Positions 15,172 through 24,336 of a stretch of 64,000 nucleotides of DNA are shown piece after piece. The DNA lies in NCBI RefSeq assembly GCF_024169655.1, contig NZ_JALJWV010000001.1:5066001-5130000 (forward strand), given 5' to 3'. The first letter of the stretch is position 1. Every line of letters begins with the position of its first letter. The stretch comes from Pseudomonas marginalis. GTDB lineage: Bacteria > Pseudomonadota > Gammaproteobacteria > Pseudomonadales > Pseudomonadaceae. Below the pieces are notes generated by a model. The model worked only from the letters and a program-made list of their open reading frames with translations, was not told the DNA's origin and ran no database searches. A program made the position numbers and the translations under genes.

Positions 15172-16203
15172 ATGCCGGTTTTGCTGGATGACATTAAAGA
15201 TTATCTCGAATCCACAGTCGGCTTGGAGGCGCACCTTCAAGCAGCCTCAGGCCTGAAAGTTCCCTTTCACATCAAGGATGCCTACAAGCTCGTCTATCTG
15301 GCCCTTATGGTAGGGCCGAAGGCGAAACAGAAACTAGCGATGCTCCTACTGCTTCCAGTGGAAAATAAGTACCCGGGCGCCGTAACGCTAGGGAAGCACA
15401 TCGCCCAGGTACAAAAAGCCACGGACAAGGTGGTTGTGTACGTATGCCAGTCACTGTCGGTACCGGAGCGGCGTAGCCTGATCGCCAACAACATCAACTT
15501 CATCCAGCCCGGCTATCAGATGTTCATCCCAGAGTTGGCGATGGACCTGCGCGAGAGCGTTCGGACACGCCGAAACGAGGAAGACGTGTCCACCCTTCTT
15601 CCCGCAGCACAAGCGATGGTCTTGGCTCGCCTGTATGAGGGATGGGACAGCGACACGATCTTCAACTCCAACGGCATCATGAACGGTTTCAAATACAGCC
15701 GCGTCACACTTGCCAAAGTGATCGATCAGATGCTGAAACTTGGCATCGTCCATCCTGCACAAAGTCAGGGATTCAAAAATTGCTATTCGTTCGGGGCACC
15801 TCCGGCCGAGGTCTTCAAAAATGTTCGTCGTTTTATGCGCTCTCCCGTTAAACGGAAGGTTGCGATCGACCGAGTGCTTCATACAGGCAACGGCGTATTT
15901 CTTGCCGGCGAGACCGCTCTGGCCAAATGCACGATGCTGGCTGGCCCCGTCCAACCGATTTTTGGCATGACCAAAAAGCAGTTCGACACCCTGGTCGAGG
16001 AGCAGGCATTCAAGGTCACCGACTCGGTTGATGAGATTCGGGCATGGGTGGAAATATGGGCTTATCGAAGCCTAAAGGAAGGAAAAAACATCGCCGACGA
16101 AGCGTCATTGCTTCTGAGCTTGGAAAACATCCCGGACGAACGTGTCCAGCTGGCTTTAGACGAACTTAAGGAGGCAGTGGCTTGGCTAAAATCAGAGGAC
16201 TAG
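15172..16203 (+). CDS. AbiEi-like winged-helix antitoxin/regulator candidate
   Basis: A 343-residue cytosolic protein with no signal peptide or membrane segment. Residues about 145-200 (AAQAMVLARLYEGWDSDTIF … YSRVTLAKVIDQMLKLGIV) read as a winged-helix fold of the MarR/AbiEi kind. The C-terminal part (KCTMLAGPVQPIFGMTKKQF, ending LALDELKEAVAWL) is helical. Its stop overlaps the start of the nucleotidyltransferase gene by 22 bp, the usual arrangement of AbiE-type toxin-antitoxin pairs, in which the first gene is a DNA-binding antitoxin. It is longer than the classic AbiEi (about 270 residues). The family assignment is inference from fold features and context. Confidence 0.6.
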   Translation: MPVLLDDIKDYLESTVGLEAHLQAASGLKVPFHIKDAYKLVYLALMVGPKAKQKLAMLLLLPVENKYPGAVTLGKHIAQVQKATDKVVVYVCQSLSVPERRSLIANNINFIQPGYQMFIPELAMDLRESVRTRRNEEDVSTLLPAAQAMVLARLYEGWDSDTIFNSNGIMNGFKYSRVTLAKVIDQMLKLGIVHPAQSQGFKNCYSFGAPPAEVFKNVRRFMRSPVKRKVAIDRVLHTGNGVFLAGETALAKCTMLAGPVQPIFGMTKKQFDTLVEEQAFKVTDSVDEIRAWVEIWAYRSLKEGKNIADEASLLLSLENIPDERVQLALDELKEAVAWLKSED

Positions 16204-16961
16204 ACGTATTCGGGCAACACTTCAGCGATTTTCGTGATCAGTATGTGCTGATTGGCGGTGTTGCCTCCTGGCTCACGATGGATGAAGCAGGCCAATCGTT
16301 CCGCGCAACCAAAGATCTTGACATCGTGCTGGTTATTGAAGCGCTCAACGCCGATTTTGCTGGGGCGTTCTGGGCCTTTATACGTGCCGGACGTTACGCC
16401 ATCCGGCAGGTTGGTGGGATTGACGGTCAGCGGCCTGTTTTCTACCGGTTCCAGAACCCTGAGGATGAGGCCTTCCCCGTCCAGATCGAATTGTTCTCGC
16501 GCGCACCCGAGGGTATCGAGCTCCCGGCGGACGCGACGCTGACCCCTATTCCCACAGACGAATCGGTATCAAGCCTGTCCGCAATCTTGCTCAATGCCCC
16601 CTACTACCACTTCCTCCTTGAGGGTCGGCAGAGCAATGAGGTACTGACCTTCATCGGCGCCGACCGGCTGATCCCACTCAAGGCGCATGCATGGCTCGAT
16701 TTGTCAGCACGAAAGGAGGCAGGCGAGCAGGTCGACAGCAAGAACATCAAAAAACATCGAAACGACGTACTGAATCTGAGCGGCCAATTGACCGATGACC
16801 CCATCGCGCTACCAGAAAGCATTCAGACCGACATGAGAGCGTTTCTGGAGCTCTTGGCATTGGAAAAGATCGATCTCAAGGCCATCGGATTGAAAGGGAC
16901 CCTGGGGGACTATATCGAGCGCCTGACATTGAGTTTCGGCTTACAACAGCCAATCCAATAG
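16182..16961 (+). CDS. AbiEii/MenT-like nucleotidyltransferase toxin candidate
   Basis: A 259-residue protein of the DNA-polymerase-beta nucleotidyltransferase superfamily. The N-terminal core reads YVLIGGVASWLT followed by RATKDLDIVLVIE, i.e. the GG…DxD signature with the TKD(I/L)D form seen in AbiEii and MenT toxins, and a third strand PVQIELFS near residue 105. AbiEii/MenT enzymes add nucleotides to RNA targets such as tRNA 3' ends; whether this one does is untested. The start is TTG at 16182: aaggag at 16168-16173 has correct spacing and no ATG fits. It ends 150 bp before the convergent guaA. Confidence 0.7.
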   Translation: MAKIRGLDVFGQHFSDFRDQYVLIGGVASWLTMDEAGQSFRATKDLDIVLVIEALNADFAGAFWAFIRAGRYAIRQVGGIDGQRPVFYRFQNPEDEAFPVQIELFSRAPEGIELPADATLTPIPTDESVSSLSAILLNAPYYHFLLEGRQSNEVLTFIGADRLIPLKAHAWLDLSARKEAGEQVDSKNIKKHRNDVLNLSGQLTDDPIALPESIQTDMRAFLELLALEKIDLKAIGLKGTLGDYIERLTLSFGLQQPIQ

Positions 16962-17041
16962 GAACACACTCTGAAAACCACCGGTTCCGCTTGCTAGCGG
17001 GATGCACAAAGCTGCCAGAATTTGCCACACCCAAAAAGCCA

Positions 17042-17063
17042 AAAGCCCGCAATTAAGCGGGCT
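17042..17063 (-). terminator. guaA terminator
   Basis: On the minus strand AGCCCGC-TTAATT-GCGGGCT is followed by TTTTGGCTTTTT. It lies 48 bp past the guaA stop, between convergent guaA and the AbiE-like module. Confidence 0.8.
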
Positions 17064-17110
17064 CCAGGGCATTTTTTGCTAGATCGTGCCCGGCAATGCC
17101 GGACGCGGGA

Positions 17111-18688
17111 TCATTCCCACTCAATCGTCGCCGGCGGCTTGCTCGACACGTCATACGTCACGCGCGAAATACCTTCGATTTCATTGATGATACGGCCGCT
17201 GACAGTTTCCAGCAGTTCGTAGGGCAGGTGTGCCCAACGGGCGGTCATGAAGTCGATGGTTTCCACCGCACGCAGGGCCACGACCCACGCGTAACGACGA
17301 CCGTCGCCGACCACGCCTACCGATTTCACCGGCTGGAACACCACGAACGCCTGGCTGACTTTGTGATACCAGTCGGCCTTGCGCAGTTCTTCGATGAAGA
17401 TGTGGTCGGCGCGACGCAGCAGGTCGGCGTATTCCTTCTTCACTTCACCGAGGATCCGCACGCCCAGGCCCGGGCCTGGGAATGGGTGGCGGTAGACCAT
17501 GTCGTAGGGCAGGCCCAGTTCCAGGCCCAGACGGCGGACTTCGTCCTTGAACAGTTCGCGCAGTGGTTCGACCAGCTTGAGGTTCATTTCCTCGGGCAGG
17601 CCACCTACGTTGTGGTGGGACTTGATCACATGGGCCTTGCCGCTCTTGGCGCCGGCCGACTCGATCACGTCGGGGTAGATGGTGCCCTGGGCGAGGTACT
17701 TGATGTTGTCCAGTTTGTTGGACTGGGCATCGAATACGTCGATGAAAGTGCGGCCGATGATCTTGCGCTTCTTCTCCGGGTCGGACTCGCCGGCCAGGTT
17801 GTTGAGGAACTGATCTTCAGCGTTGGCGCGGATCACCTTGACGCCCATGTTCTCGGCGAACATGGCCATCACTTGCTCGCCTTCGTGCAGGCGCAGCAAG
17901 CCGTTGTCGACGAATACGCAGGTCAGCTGATCACCGATCGCCTTGTGCAGCAGCGCGGCAACCACGGAGGAATCAACGCCGCCGGACAGGCCGAGCAGGA
18001 CGTTGTCGGTGCCAACCTGGGCACGCACGTTGGCGATGGCGTCTTCAGCGATTTTCGACGGGGTCCACAGGGCTTCACACTCGCAGATATCGAGGATGAA
18101 GCGCGACAGGATGCGCCCGCCTTGCTTGGTGTGAGTCACTTCCGGGTGGAACTGCACGCCGTAGTAACCACGCTCGTCGTTGAACATACCGGCGATCGGG
18201 CAGCTCGGGGTGCTGGCCAGGATGTGGAAGTCTTGCGGCATCTTGGTGACTTTGTCACCGTGGCTCATCCACACATCGAGGCCGAACAGGCCGTCGGCGT
18301 CGATGTGGTCTTCGATGCCGTCCAACAGGCGGCTCTTGCCGACCACGTCGACACGCGCATAACCGAATTCACGCAGCTCGGAACCTTCAACCTTGCCGCC
18401 CAACTGCTCGGCCATGGTCTGCATGCCATAGCAGATACCGAACACGGGCACGCCCAGGTCGAATACGGCTTGCGGGCAGCGCGGGCTGTTGGCTTCGTGT
18501 ACAGACTCGGGGCCGCCGGCAAGGATGACGCCTTTCGGTGCGAATTCGCGGATCGCTGCGTCGTCCATGTCGAACGGATGCAGTTCGCAGTACACGCCGA
18601 TTTCACGCACGCGACGGGCGATCAGTTGGGTGTACTGGGAACCGAAATCGAGGATCAGGATACGGTGGGCGTGAATGTCGAGGGCCAT
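17111..18688 (-). CDS. guaA: GMP synthase (glutamine-hydrolysing)
   Basis: A 525-residue cytosolic enzyme that aminates XMP to GMP. The N-terminal class I glutaminase domain has the nucleophile Cys86 (FGICYGMQ) and VQFHPEVTHT. The ATP-pyrophosphatase domain has the P-loop LSGGVDSSVVA, and the C-terminal dimerisation domain ends with ISRVTYDVSSKPPATIEWE, the invariant GuaA terminus. It lies 82 bp downstream of guaB on the same strand, forming the guaBA operon of GMP synthesis. Confidence 0.98.
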   Translation of the reverse strand: MALDIHAHRILILDFGSQYTQLIARRVREIGVYCELHPFDMDDAAIREFAPKGVILAGGPESVHEANSPRCPQAVFDLGVPVFGICYGMQTMAEQLGGKVEGSELREFGYARVDVVGKSRLLDGIEDHIDADGLFGLDVWMSHGDKVTKMPQDFHILASTPSCPIAGMFNDERGYYGVQFHPEVTHTKQGGRILSRFILDICECEALWTPSKIAEDAIANVRAQVGTDNVLLGLSGGVDSSVVAALLHKAIGDQLTCVFVDNGLLRLHEGEQVMAMFAENMGVKVIRANAEDQFLNNLAGESDPEKKRKIIGRTFIDVFDAQSNKLDNIKYLAQGTIYPDVIESAGAKSGKAHVIKSHHNVGGLPEEMNLKLVEPLRELFKDEVRRLGLELGLPYDMVYRHPFPGPGLGVRILGEVKKEYADLLRRADHIFIEELRKADWYHKVSQAFVVFQPVKSVGVVGDGRRYAWVVALRAVETIDFMTARWAHLPYELLETVSGRIINEIEGISRVTYDVSSKPPATIEWE

Positions 18689-18770
18689 GAGATCAGTCTC
18701 GTCTAATGAATCAGAAACAACTCGGGGCTGAATAAGACAGCCCCGGTTACTTAACTTTATGCTGGAAGCC

Positions 18771-20240
18771 TCAACCTACGCGGTAGTTTGGCGCTTCCTT
18801 GGTGATCTGCACGTCATGGACGTGGGATTCGGCCATACCGGCGCCGGTGATCCGCACGAACTCTGGCTTGGTGCGCATTTCTTCGATGTCGGCGCTACCG
18901 GTGTAGCCCATCGAGGAACGCAGGCCGCCCATCAGTTGATGGATGATCGCGCTCAGGGTGCCTTTGTACGGCACACGGCCTTCGATGCCTTCTGGAACGA
19001 GTTTCTCGGCGCCTGCCGAGGAGTCCTGGAAGTAACGGTCGGAAGAGCCTTGCGCCTGGGACATGGCGCCCAGCGAACCCATGCCGCGGTAAGCCTTGTA
19101 CGAACGGCCCTGGAACAGTTCGATCTCGCCCGGGGCTTCTTCAGTACCGGCGAACATCGAGCCCATCATCACGCAGGAAGCACCGGCGACGATGGCTTTG
19201 GACAGGTCACCGGAGAAACGGATACCGCCGTCGGCAATCAACGGAACGCCCGTGCCTTCGAGGGCCTCGGCGACGTTGGCGATGGCGCTGATTTGTGGCA
19301 CGCCCACACCCGCGACGATACGCGTGGTGCAGATCGAGCCAGGGCCGATACCGACCTTGACCGCATCCGCGCCCGCGTCGGCCAGGGCCTTGGCGGCAGC
19401 GCCGGTAGCGATGTTGCCGCCGATCACCTGGACTTCAGGGAAATTCTGTTTGACCCAACGAACGCGGTCGATCACGCCCTTGGAGTGACCGTGAGCGGTG
19501 TCGACCACCACCACGTCCACGCCGGCAGCGACCAGGGCCGCCACGCGATCACCGGTGTCTTTACCGGTACCGACTGCCGCGCCGACGCGCAGACGACCTT
19601 GGTCATCCTTGCTGGCCAGCGGGTAAGCCTTGGCTTTTTCGATATCGTTGACGGTCATCATGCCCTTGAGGGCAAATTTGTCGTCGACGATCAGCACGCG
19701 CTCGATGCGGTGCTTGTGCAACAGTTCGCGCACGTCGTTCTTGTCCGCGCCTTCCTTGACCGTGACCAGACGCTCTTTAGGCGTCATCACTTCGCGGACG
19801 GTGACTTCAAGACGGTTCTCGAAACGCACGTCACGGGAGGTGACGATGCCGACCAGGTCGCCATTGTGCAGCACCGGAACGCCGGAGATATTGTGCAGGC
19901 GGGTCAGTTCGAACAGTTCACGCACGGTGGCGTCAGCTTCGATGGTGATCGGGTCCTTGACCACACCGGCTTCGTAACGCTTGACCTTGCGCACTTCGGC
20001 AGCTTGCTGCTCGATGGTCATGTTCTTGTGGATGATGCCAATGCCGCCTTCCTGAGCCATGGCGATAGCCAGACGGGCTTCAGTGACGGTATCCATGGCA
20101 GCGGAAACCAGGGGAATATTCAGCTCGATGCCACGGGTTAGGCGGGTCTTGAGACTGACTTCGTTAGGAAGCACCTCGGAATAACCGGGCACTAGGAGAA
20201 TGTCGTCGAATGTCAGAGCTTCTTGGCTGATACGCAGCAT
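18771..20240 (-). CDS. guaB: Inosine-5'-monophosphate dehydrogenase
   Basis: A 489-residue enzyme that oxidises IMP to XMP with NAD+, the committed step of GMP synthesis. It has the barrel start SQEALTFDDILLVPGYS, a tandem CBS insert between about residues 95 and 205, and the catalytic-Cys loop GPGSICTTRIVAGVG near residue 305. It ends in the expected ESHVHDVQITKEAPNY. Start MLRISQEAL is chosen over a 17-residue upstream extension. The guaB-guaA gap holds only a weak ggggctg…cagcccc hairpin (about 18723-18747), so readthrough to guaA is likely. Confidence 0.98.
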   Translation of the reverse strand: MLRISQEALTFDDILLVPGYSEVLPNEVSLKTRLTRGIELNIPLVSAAMDTVTEARLAIAMAQEGGIGIIHKNMTIEQQAAEVRKVKRYEAGVVKDPITIEADATVRELFELTRLHNISGVPVLHNGDLVGIVTSRDVRFENRLEVTVREVMTPKERLVTVKEGADKNDVRELLHKHRIERVLIVDDKFALKGMMTVNDIEKAKAYPLASKDDQGRLRVGAAVGTGKDTGDRVAALVAAGVDVVVVDTAHGHSKGVIDRVRWVKQNFPEVQVIGGNIATGAAAKALADAGADAVKVGIGPGSICTTRIVAGVGVPQISAIANVAEALEGTGVPLIADGGIRFSGDLSKAIVAGASCVMMGSMFAGTEEAPGEIELFQGRSYKAYRGMGSLGAMSQAQGSSDRYFQDSSAGAEKLVPEGIEGRVPYKGTLSAIIHQLMGGLRSSMGYTGSADIEEMRTKPEFVRITGAGMAESHVHDVQITKEAPNYRVG

Positions 20241-20360
20241 CGCGGGGGCTCCCGAGCGGGAAAATGGAAGCGCGCCATTATACTCAGACACCCCTCAGGT
20301 CTCAACGTAAAACTCTGACAAACTTGGTAATACTGATAGATGGAGAAAAGATGCTGCTTT

Positions 20361-20466
20361 TCTGTAGGAGCGAGCTTGCTCGCGAAGAACACCAAGACAC
20401 CGCGTTTAACCAGACTACCCCGATTAGCGTTGACGACTTTCGCGAGCAAGCTCTCTCCTACAGAGG
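20361..20466. repeat. REPIN upstream of guaB
   Basis: ctgtaggagcgagcttgctc at the left and cgagcaagctctctcctacag at the right form long inverted arms of the 'taggagcgagcttgctcgcg' REP class. The spacer is about 60 bp. It lies between the guaB promoter region and the end of the Zn-ribbon gene. Confidence 0.85.
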
Positions 20467-20480
20467 GTTGAGCTTGCAGC

Positions 20481-21029
20481 CTACAACTCGACTTTGACCC
20501 AACTGATCTTCTGGTCCAACCAATCGGCAAATTCGTCGATAAAGCTCTGCTTGAAACCCGCCTCCGCCCAGTTGTTGAAGATGAATCCGAGGTTGGAAAA
20601 CCCACATTCCTGCAGGAACAGAAAACCGTTGATGTCATCCTCATGCCCACACAGCGGGCAGGTGAAGTTGTCGGTGTGGCCGGGCATCCACTCTTCCAGG
20701 CTGTCGAACAGCGCCTCGCCGATTTCCTTGAGGCATTCCGGGCAGCCGGCTTCTTCGAGAAAGCCCTTGGCCGGCGTATAGATGCAACGCTTGTAGATGA
20801 TTTCCAGGCCATTGACCGGTTCGTTGAACGGCAGCGCCTCCGGATGCAGTACCACGGCGCGGGCGCCGTCGGCCAGGGCGTAGGCCATGCGGTTGCCGGT
20901 GCGCCCGCACGTGGTCAGCTCTTCCTTGATGATGTTCTTGCGCACCAGCCAACGCACGACCGCCCGGGCGCGGGGTTCGTGGACGGGCAAGGTGGAGATT
21001 TTCGGGACAAGGATGCTTTGGGAGTTCAT
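20481..21029 (-). CDS. Conserved pseudomonad protein with a Cys4 zinc-ribbon-like pair
   Basis: A 182-residue cytosolic protein, start MNSQSILVPKIS. The N-terminal part (ARAVVRWLVRKNIIKEE) is helical and may be a small helix-turn-helix. The middle has CPECLKE and CPLCGHEDD about 33 residues apart, consistent with zinc binding through two CxxC knuckles. The C-terminal part is acidic and aromatic (ADWLDQKISWVKVEL). Similar proteins have been labelled 'sugar ABC transporter ATPase' in pseudomonads, but no Walker motif is visible here, so that name should not be copied. Function unknown. Confidence 0.7.
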   Translation of the reverse strand: MNSQSILVPKISTLPVHEPRARAVVRWLVRKNIIKEELTTCGRTGNRMAYALADGARAVVLHPEALPFNEPVNGLEIIYKRCIYTPAKGFLEEAGCPECLKEIGEALFDSLEEWMPGHTDNFTCPLCGHEDDINGFLFLQECGFSNLGFIFNNWAEAGFKQSFIDEFADWLDQKISWVKVEL

Positions 21030-21056
21030 GGGAGCCCTGCGGTATGACGTCTGGCG

Positions 21057-21125
21057 CCGTCGCGGGCAAGCCCGGCTCCCACCTTGCAATGCGATCGACT
21101 GTGGGAGCGGGCTTGCTCGCGAAGA
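21057..21125. repeat. REPIN between the Zn-ribbon gene and the TauE-like gene
   Basis: cgcgggcaagcccggctccca and tgtgggagcgggcttgctcg are inverted over a spacer of about 25 bp. Confidence 0.8.
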
Positions 21126-21165
21126 AGCCCTGAAGGCAGGCAGCTTAATCCCTGCCCGACACAGG

Positions 21166-21933
21166 TCAAGTACTCAGGTACCGCCCAATCAAGGCAATGC
21201 CGCTGGCCAGCACCAGCCACGTGACCAATCGCACAAACGCCTCACGGGACATGCGCAACGTCAGCCGCCGCCCACACCACAACCCCAGGGCCATCGCCGG
21301 CAACAGGCAAACCGCCAGCAGCAACAGCGGCATGTCGGCATACACCCCGGCGATCAGGAACAGGCTCAGGCGCACCACGGTGCTGCAACTGATCAACGCA
21401 CTTTGCGTGGCGCGCGCCGCGTCCTTGGGCAAACGACTGCTCAGGTAGATCGCATATAAAAAGCCGCCACTGCCGAACAACGCACCAAACAAGCCGCCGA
21501 CGGTGCCCATGGGAATCGCCCAGCCCGCCGCCAGTTGCGCCGGCCGGGCCTTCACCGCCAAGGTGTAAATCGCGTAGGCGCTGATAAACAGCCCCATCAA
21601 CAACAGCAACAGATCCGAATGCAGGTTGAGCAAAAACACCACGCCCAGGGTGCAACCTATCGCCATGCACGGCAGCAGTCGCAACAGCTCCGGCTTGTTC
21701 ACATCCCGTCGCGATTGCAGCAGATTGCCGAAGGCCGCGATGAAATCCAGCAACACCAGCAGCGGGATGATCTTCGACAGCGGCATGAACATAAGCAGGA
21801 TCGGCCCCGCCACCAGCGCCGTACCGAACCCGGCGATGCCAAACACGATATAGGCCACGGCAACGCCCAGGCCGATCACCAGCCAATCTGTACCGCCAAA
21901 CGACCACTGACTCATCAGCTCAACCGGGCTCAT
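21166..21933 (-). CDS. TauE/SafE-family anion exporter
   Basis: A 255-residue inner-membrane protein with about eight hydrophobic segments, including VIGLGVAVAYIVFGIAGFGT and the repeat PMGTVGGLFGALFGSGGFLY, the two GxxGG-type half-repeats of the TauE/SafE (DUF81) family. The family exports sulfite, sulfoacetate or similar organic anions; the substrate here is unknown. The start at 21933 (MSPVELM) is preferred over 21972 because aagga precedes it at proper spacing on the minus strand. It is divergent from a LysR gene that probably regulates it. Confidence 0.85.
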   Translation of the reverse strand: MSPVELMSQWSFGGTDWLVIGLGVAVAYIVFGIAGFGTALVAGPILLMFMPLSKIIPLLVLLDFIAAFGNLLQSRRDVNKPELLRLLPCMAIGCTLGVVFLLNLHSDLLLLLMGLFISAYAIYTLAVKARPAQLAAGWAIPMGTVGGLFGALFGSGGFLYAIYLSSRLPKDAARATQSALISCSTVVRLSLFLIAGVYADMPLLLLAVCLLPAMALGLWCGRRLTLRMSREAFVRLVTWLVLASGIALIGRYLST

Positions 21934-22032
21934 GGGTAATTCCTTGAAAGAGATGTCCATCACTTTAGCCATCGCTGAGACTTGCGACTAATATCTTCAA
22001 AGTCCTCTACCCATCTCGAAAAGGCATGAGTC

Positions 22033-22923
22033 TTGATTTCCACCCGCCAACTGCGCTACTTCGTCGAAATCGCCGACAGCGGCAGCTTCAGCGCCGCCGC
22101 CGAGCGCCTGTTTGTCGCGCAATCGGCCCTGAGCCGGCAGATCAAAGAACTGGAAAACCAACTGCACACCCCGTTGTTCGAACGCACCGCGCGCCAGCCT
22201 CGGCTGACCGCCGCCGGTGAAGCCTTTTATCCCAGGGCACGCAACCTGCTCAGCGAACTGCACAAGGCCAGCGAGATGGCGACGCAAGTGGGTAACGGCC
22301 AAGTCGGCACCCTGCGCTTGAGCCATTCGAGCACCGTGCCGATGAGCGGCCCGTTGTTGCGCGGCATCAGCACCTGGCTGGAGCGCTGCCCCGGCGTGTC
22401 GATGGATATCGCCAAGCTGTCCTCCGAAGCCCAACTGGAAGAAATCGCCGACGGTCGCCTGGACGTCGGTCTGCTGCGCCTGCCCGTACTGCGCCAGCGC
22501 GAAGGCGTGCGTGTGGTGCCTTTATACAGTGAGCAGTTACTGCTGGCCGTACCGCCGACCCACCCGTTAGCGCGCAGCCAGGCGCCGATCGAATGGGCGC
22601 AGCTCAGGGACGAAGCGTTTATCTCGGTCCCCCATCCCCAGCGCGGCGGGCTGAGCTATCTGTCGGCCGAGTTGTGCATGCGTGCCGGATTTTTCCCCAA
22701 GGCTGCGCGGGTCATGTCGCGCAAGACCACGCAGTTGCAGTTGATCCAGGCCGGCTTCGGTATTGCCTTGTTACCAAAATCGATGCAGGACATTGCCCCG
22801 GCCGCCGTGCATTTTCTGCCCCTGGCCGATCCGGACTGCTTGAGTACCGTGGCCCTGGCCTGCCCGCACACACCGGGCGCGTTGGTGGAGCAATTCTGTC
22901 AAACCTTGCGCGAATGCCTATAA
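22033..22923 (+). CDS. LysR-family transcriptional regulator
   Basis: A 296-residue regulator. Residues 1-60 hold the LysR helix-turn-helix (MISTRQLRYFVEIADSGSFS, AQSALSRQIKELE), and the rest is a type 2 periplasmic-binding effector domain. The start codon is TTG: the overlapping ATG at 22026 is in another frame and closes after 64 codons. It is divergent from the TauE/SafE gene, the classical LysR arrangement, so an acid or sulfonate inducer is plausible. It ends 31 bp before xseA. Confidence 0.9.
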   Translation: MISTRQLRYFVEIADSGSFSAAAERLFVAQSALSRQIKELENQLHTPLFERTARQPRLTAAGEAFYPRARNLLSELHKASEMATQVGNGQVGTLRLSHSSTVPMSGPLLRGISTWLERCPGVSMDIAKLSSEAQLEEIADGRLDVGLLRLPVLRQREGVRVVPLYSEQLLLAVPPTHPLARSQAPIEWAQLRDEAFISVPHPQRGGLSYLSAELCMRAGFFPKAARVMSRKTTQLQLIQAGFGIALLPKSMQDIAPAAVHFLPLADPDCLSTVALACPHTPGALVEQFCQTLRECL

Positions 22924-22953
22924 ACTGCCGCCCATGACTAAAGATCTCTTTCC

Positions 22954-24333
22954 ATGATTAAAGACCCGTTCGCCCGCCTGGGCCTGGACCGCGAGGTCCT
23001 GACTGTCAGCCAACTCAACGGCCGTGCGCGGGTGTTGCTGGAAGACGTGTTCACCAATATCTGGGTCGAAGGCGAGATCTCCAACCTCGCCCGCCCGGCT
23101 TCCGGCCATGTGTACTTCACCCTCAAGGACAGCGGCGCCCAAGTGCGTTGCGCACTGTTCCGGCAGAACGCCGCACGGGTGCGCCAGGCCTTGAAAGATG
23201 GCCTGGCGGTGAAGGTGCGCGGTAAGGTCTCGCTGTTCGAGGGCCGTGGCGACTACCAACTGATCCTCGATACCGTCGAGCCCGCCGGCGATGGCGCGCT
23301 GCGCCTGGCCTTCGAGGCGCTGAAGGAAAAGCTCAGCGCCGAAGGCCTGTTCAGTGCCGAACGCAAGGTGGCACTGCCGGCCCATCCGCAGCGCATCGGC
23401 ATTATCAGCTCGCCGACGGGCGCGGTGATCCGCGACATCATCAGCGTGTTCCGTCGCCGTGCGCCGCAGGTGCAACTCACCCTGATCCCCACGGCCGTAC
23501 AAGGCCGCGAAGCGGTGGCGCAGATTGTGCGCGCGCTGAAGCTGGCCGACGCGCGAGGCTTTGACGCGTTGATCCTGGCCCGTGGCGGCGGCTCGCTGGA
23601 AGACCTCTGGTGCTTCAACGAAGAAGCCGTGGCCCGCGCGGTGGACGCTTGCGTGACGCCGATCGTCAGCGCCGTCGGCCATGAAACCGATGTATCGATC
23701 AGCGACTTTGTCGCCGACGTGCGCGCGCCGACGCCGTCTGCCGCTGCAGAACTGCTGGCCCCGGACGCCAGCAGCCTGGTGCGCCAGGTCGACAGCCTGC
23801 ACCGCCGCCTGGTGATGCTGATGCGCAACCGGTTGACTCACGACCGCCTGCGCCTCGAAGGCATGGCTCGCCGCCTGCGCCACCCCGGCGAACGTCTGCG
23901 CCAGCAGGCCCAGCGCCTGGATGACCTGGACATGCGCCTGCGCCGCGCGTTCGAACGCAGCCTCAATACCCGCCGCGAACGCTTGATCCGCCTGGAAACC
24001 CGCCTCGCCGGCCAACACCCCGGCCGCCAATTGGCCTTGCTGCGCCAACGCCTGGACAGCCTCGCCGAGCGCCTGCCCCGCGCCATGCGCGAGGGCCTCA
24101 AGGCGCGCCGCCTGCTACTGCAAAGCCAGGTGCAGACGCTGCAAGTGGTCAGCCCGCTGGCGACCCTCGGCCGTGGCTACAGCATCCTGCTCGACGAACG
24201 CGGCCAGGCGATTCGCAATGCCGCGCAGACCCACACCGGCCAGCGCCTGACCGCGCGCCTCGGCGAAGGCCAATTGCAAGTGCGGGTGGAAGACAACCAC
24301 CTGACACCCGTCACCCTTTCGTTATTGGATTGA
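22954..24333 (+). CDS. xseA: Exodeoxyribonuclease VII large subunit
   Basis: A 459-residue catalytic subunit of exonuclease VII, which degrades single-stranded DNA in both directions. It has an N-terminal OB fold (VWVEGEISNLARPASGHVYF), the central catalytic region with GAVIRDIISVFRRR, LARGGGSLEDLW and SAVGHETDVSI, and a long Arg/Leu-rich coiled coil (about residues 270-400) that binds the small subunit XseB. It is followed after three bases by the M23 peptidase gene, so the two are co-transcribed. xseB is not in this window. Confidence 0.97.
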   Translation: MIKDPFARLGLDREVLTVSQLNGRARVLLEDVFTNIWVEGEISNLARPASGHVYFTLKDSGAQVRCALFRQNAARVRQALKDGLAVKVRGKVSLFEGRGDYQLILDTVEPAGDGALRLAFEALKEKLSAEGLFSAERKVALPAHPQRIGIISSPTGAVIRDIISVFRRRAPQVQLTLIPTAVQGREAVAQIVRALKLADARGFDALILARGGGSLEDLWCFNEEAVARAVDACVTPIVSAVGHETDVSISDFVADVRAPTPSAAAELLAPDASSLVRQVDSLHRRLVMLMRNRLTHDRLRLEGMARRLRHPGERLRQQAQRLDDLDMRLRRAFERSLNTRRERLIRLETRLAGQHPGRQLALLRQRLDSLAERLPRAMREGLKARRLLLQSQVQTLQVVSPLATLGRGYSILLDERGQAIRNAAQTHTGQRLTARLGEGQLQVRVEDNHLTPVTLSLLD

Positions 24334-24336
24334 TCG

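Noticed and set aside
20481..21029. 'Sugar ABC transporter ATPase' label for the Zn-ribbon protein
   Set aside because: No Walker A, Walker B or signature motif is present in its 182 residues.
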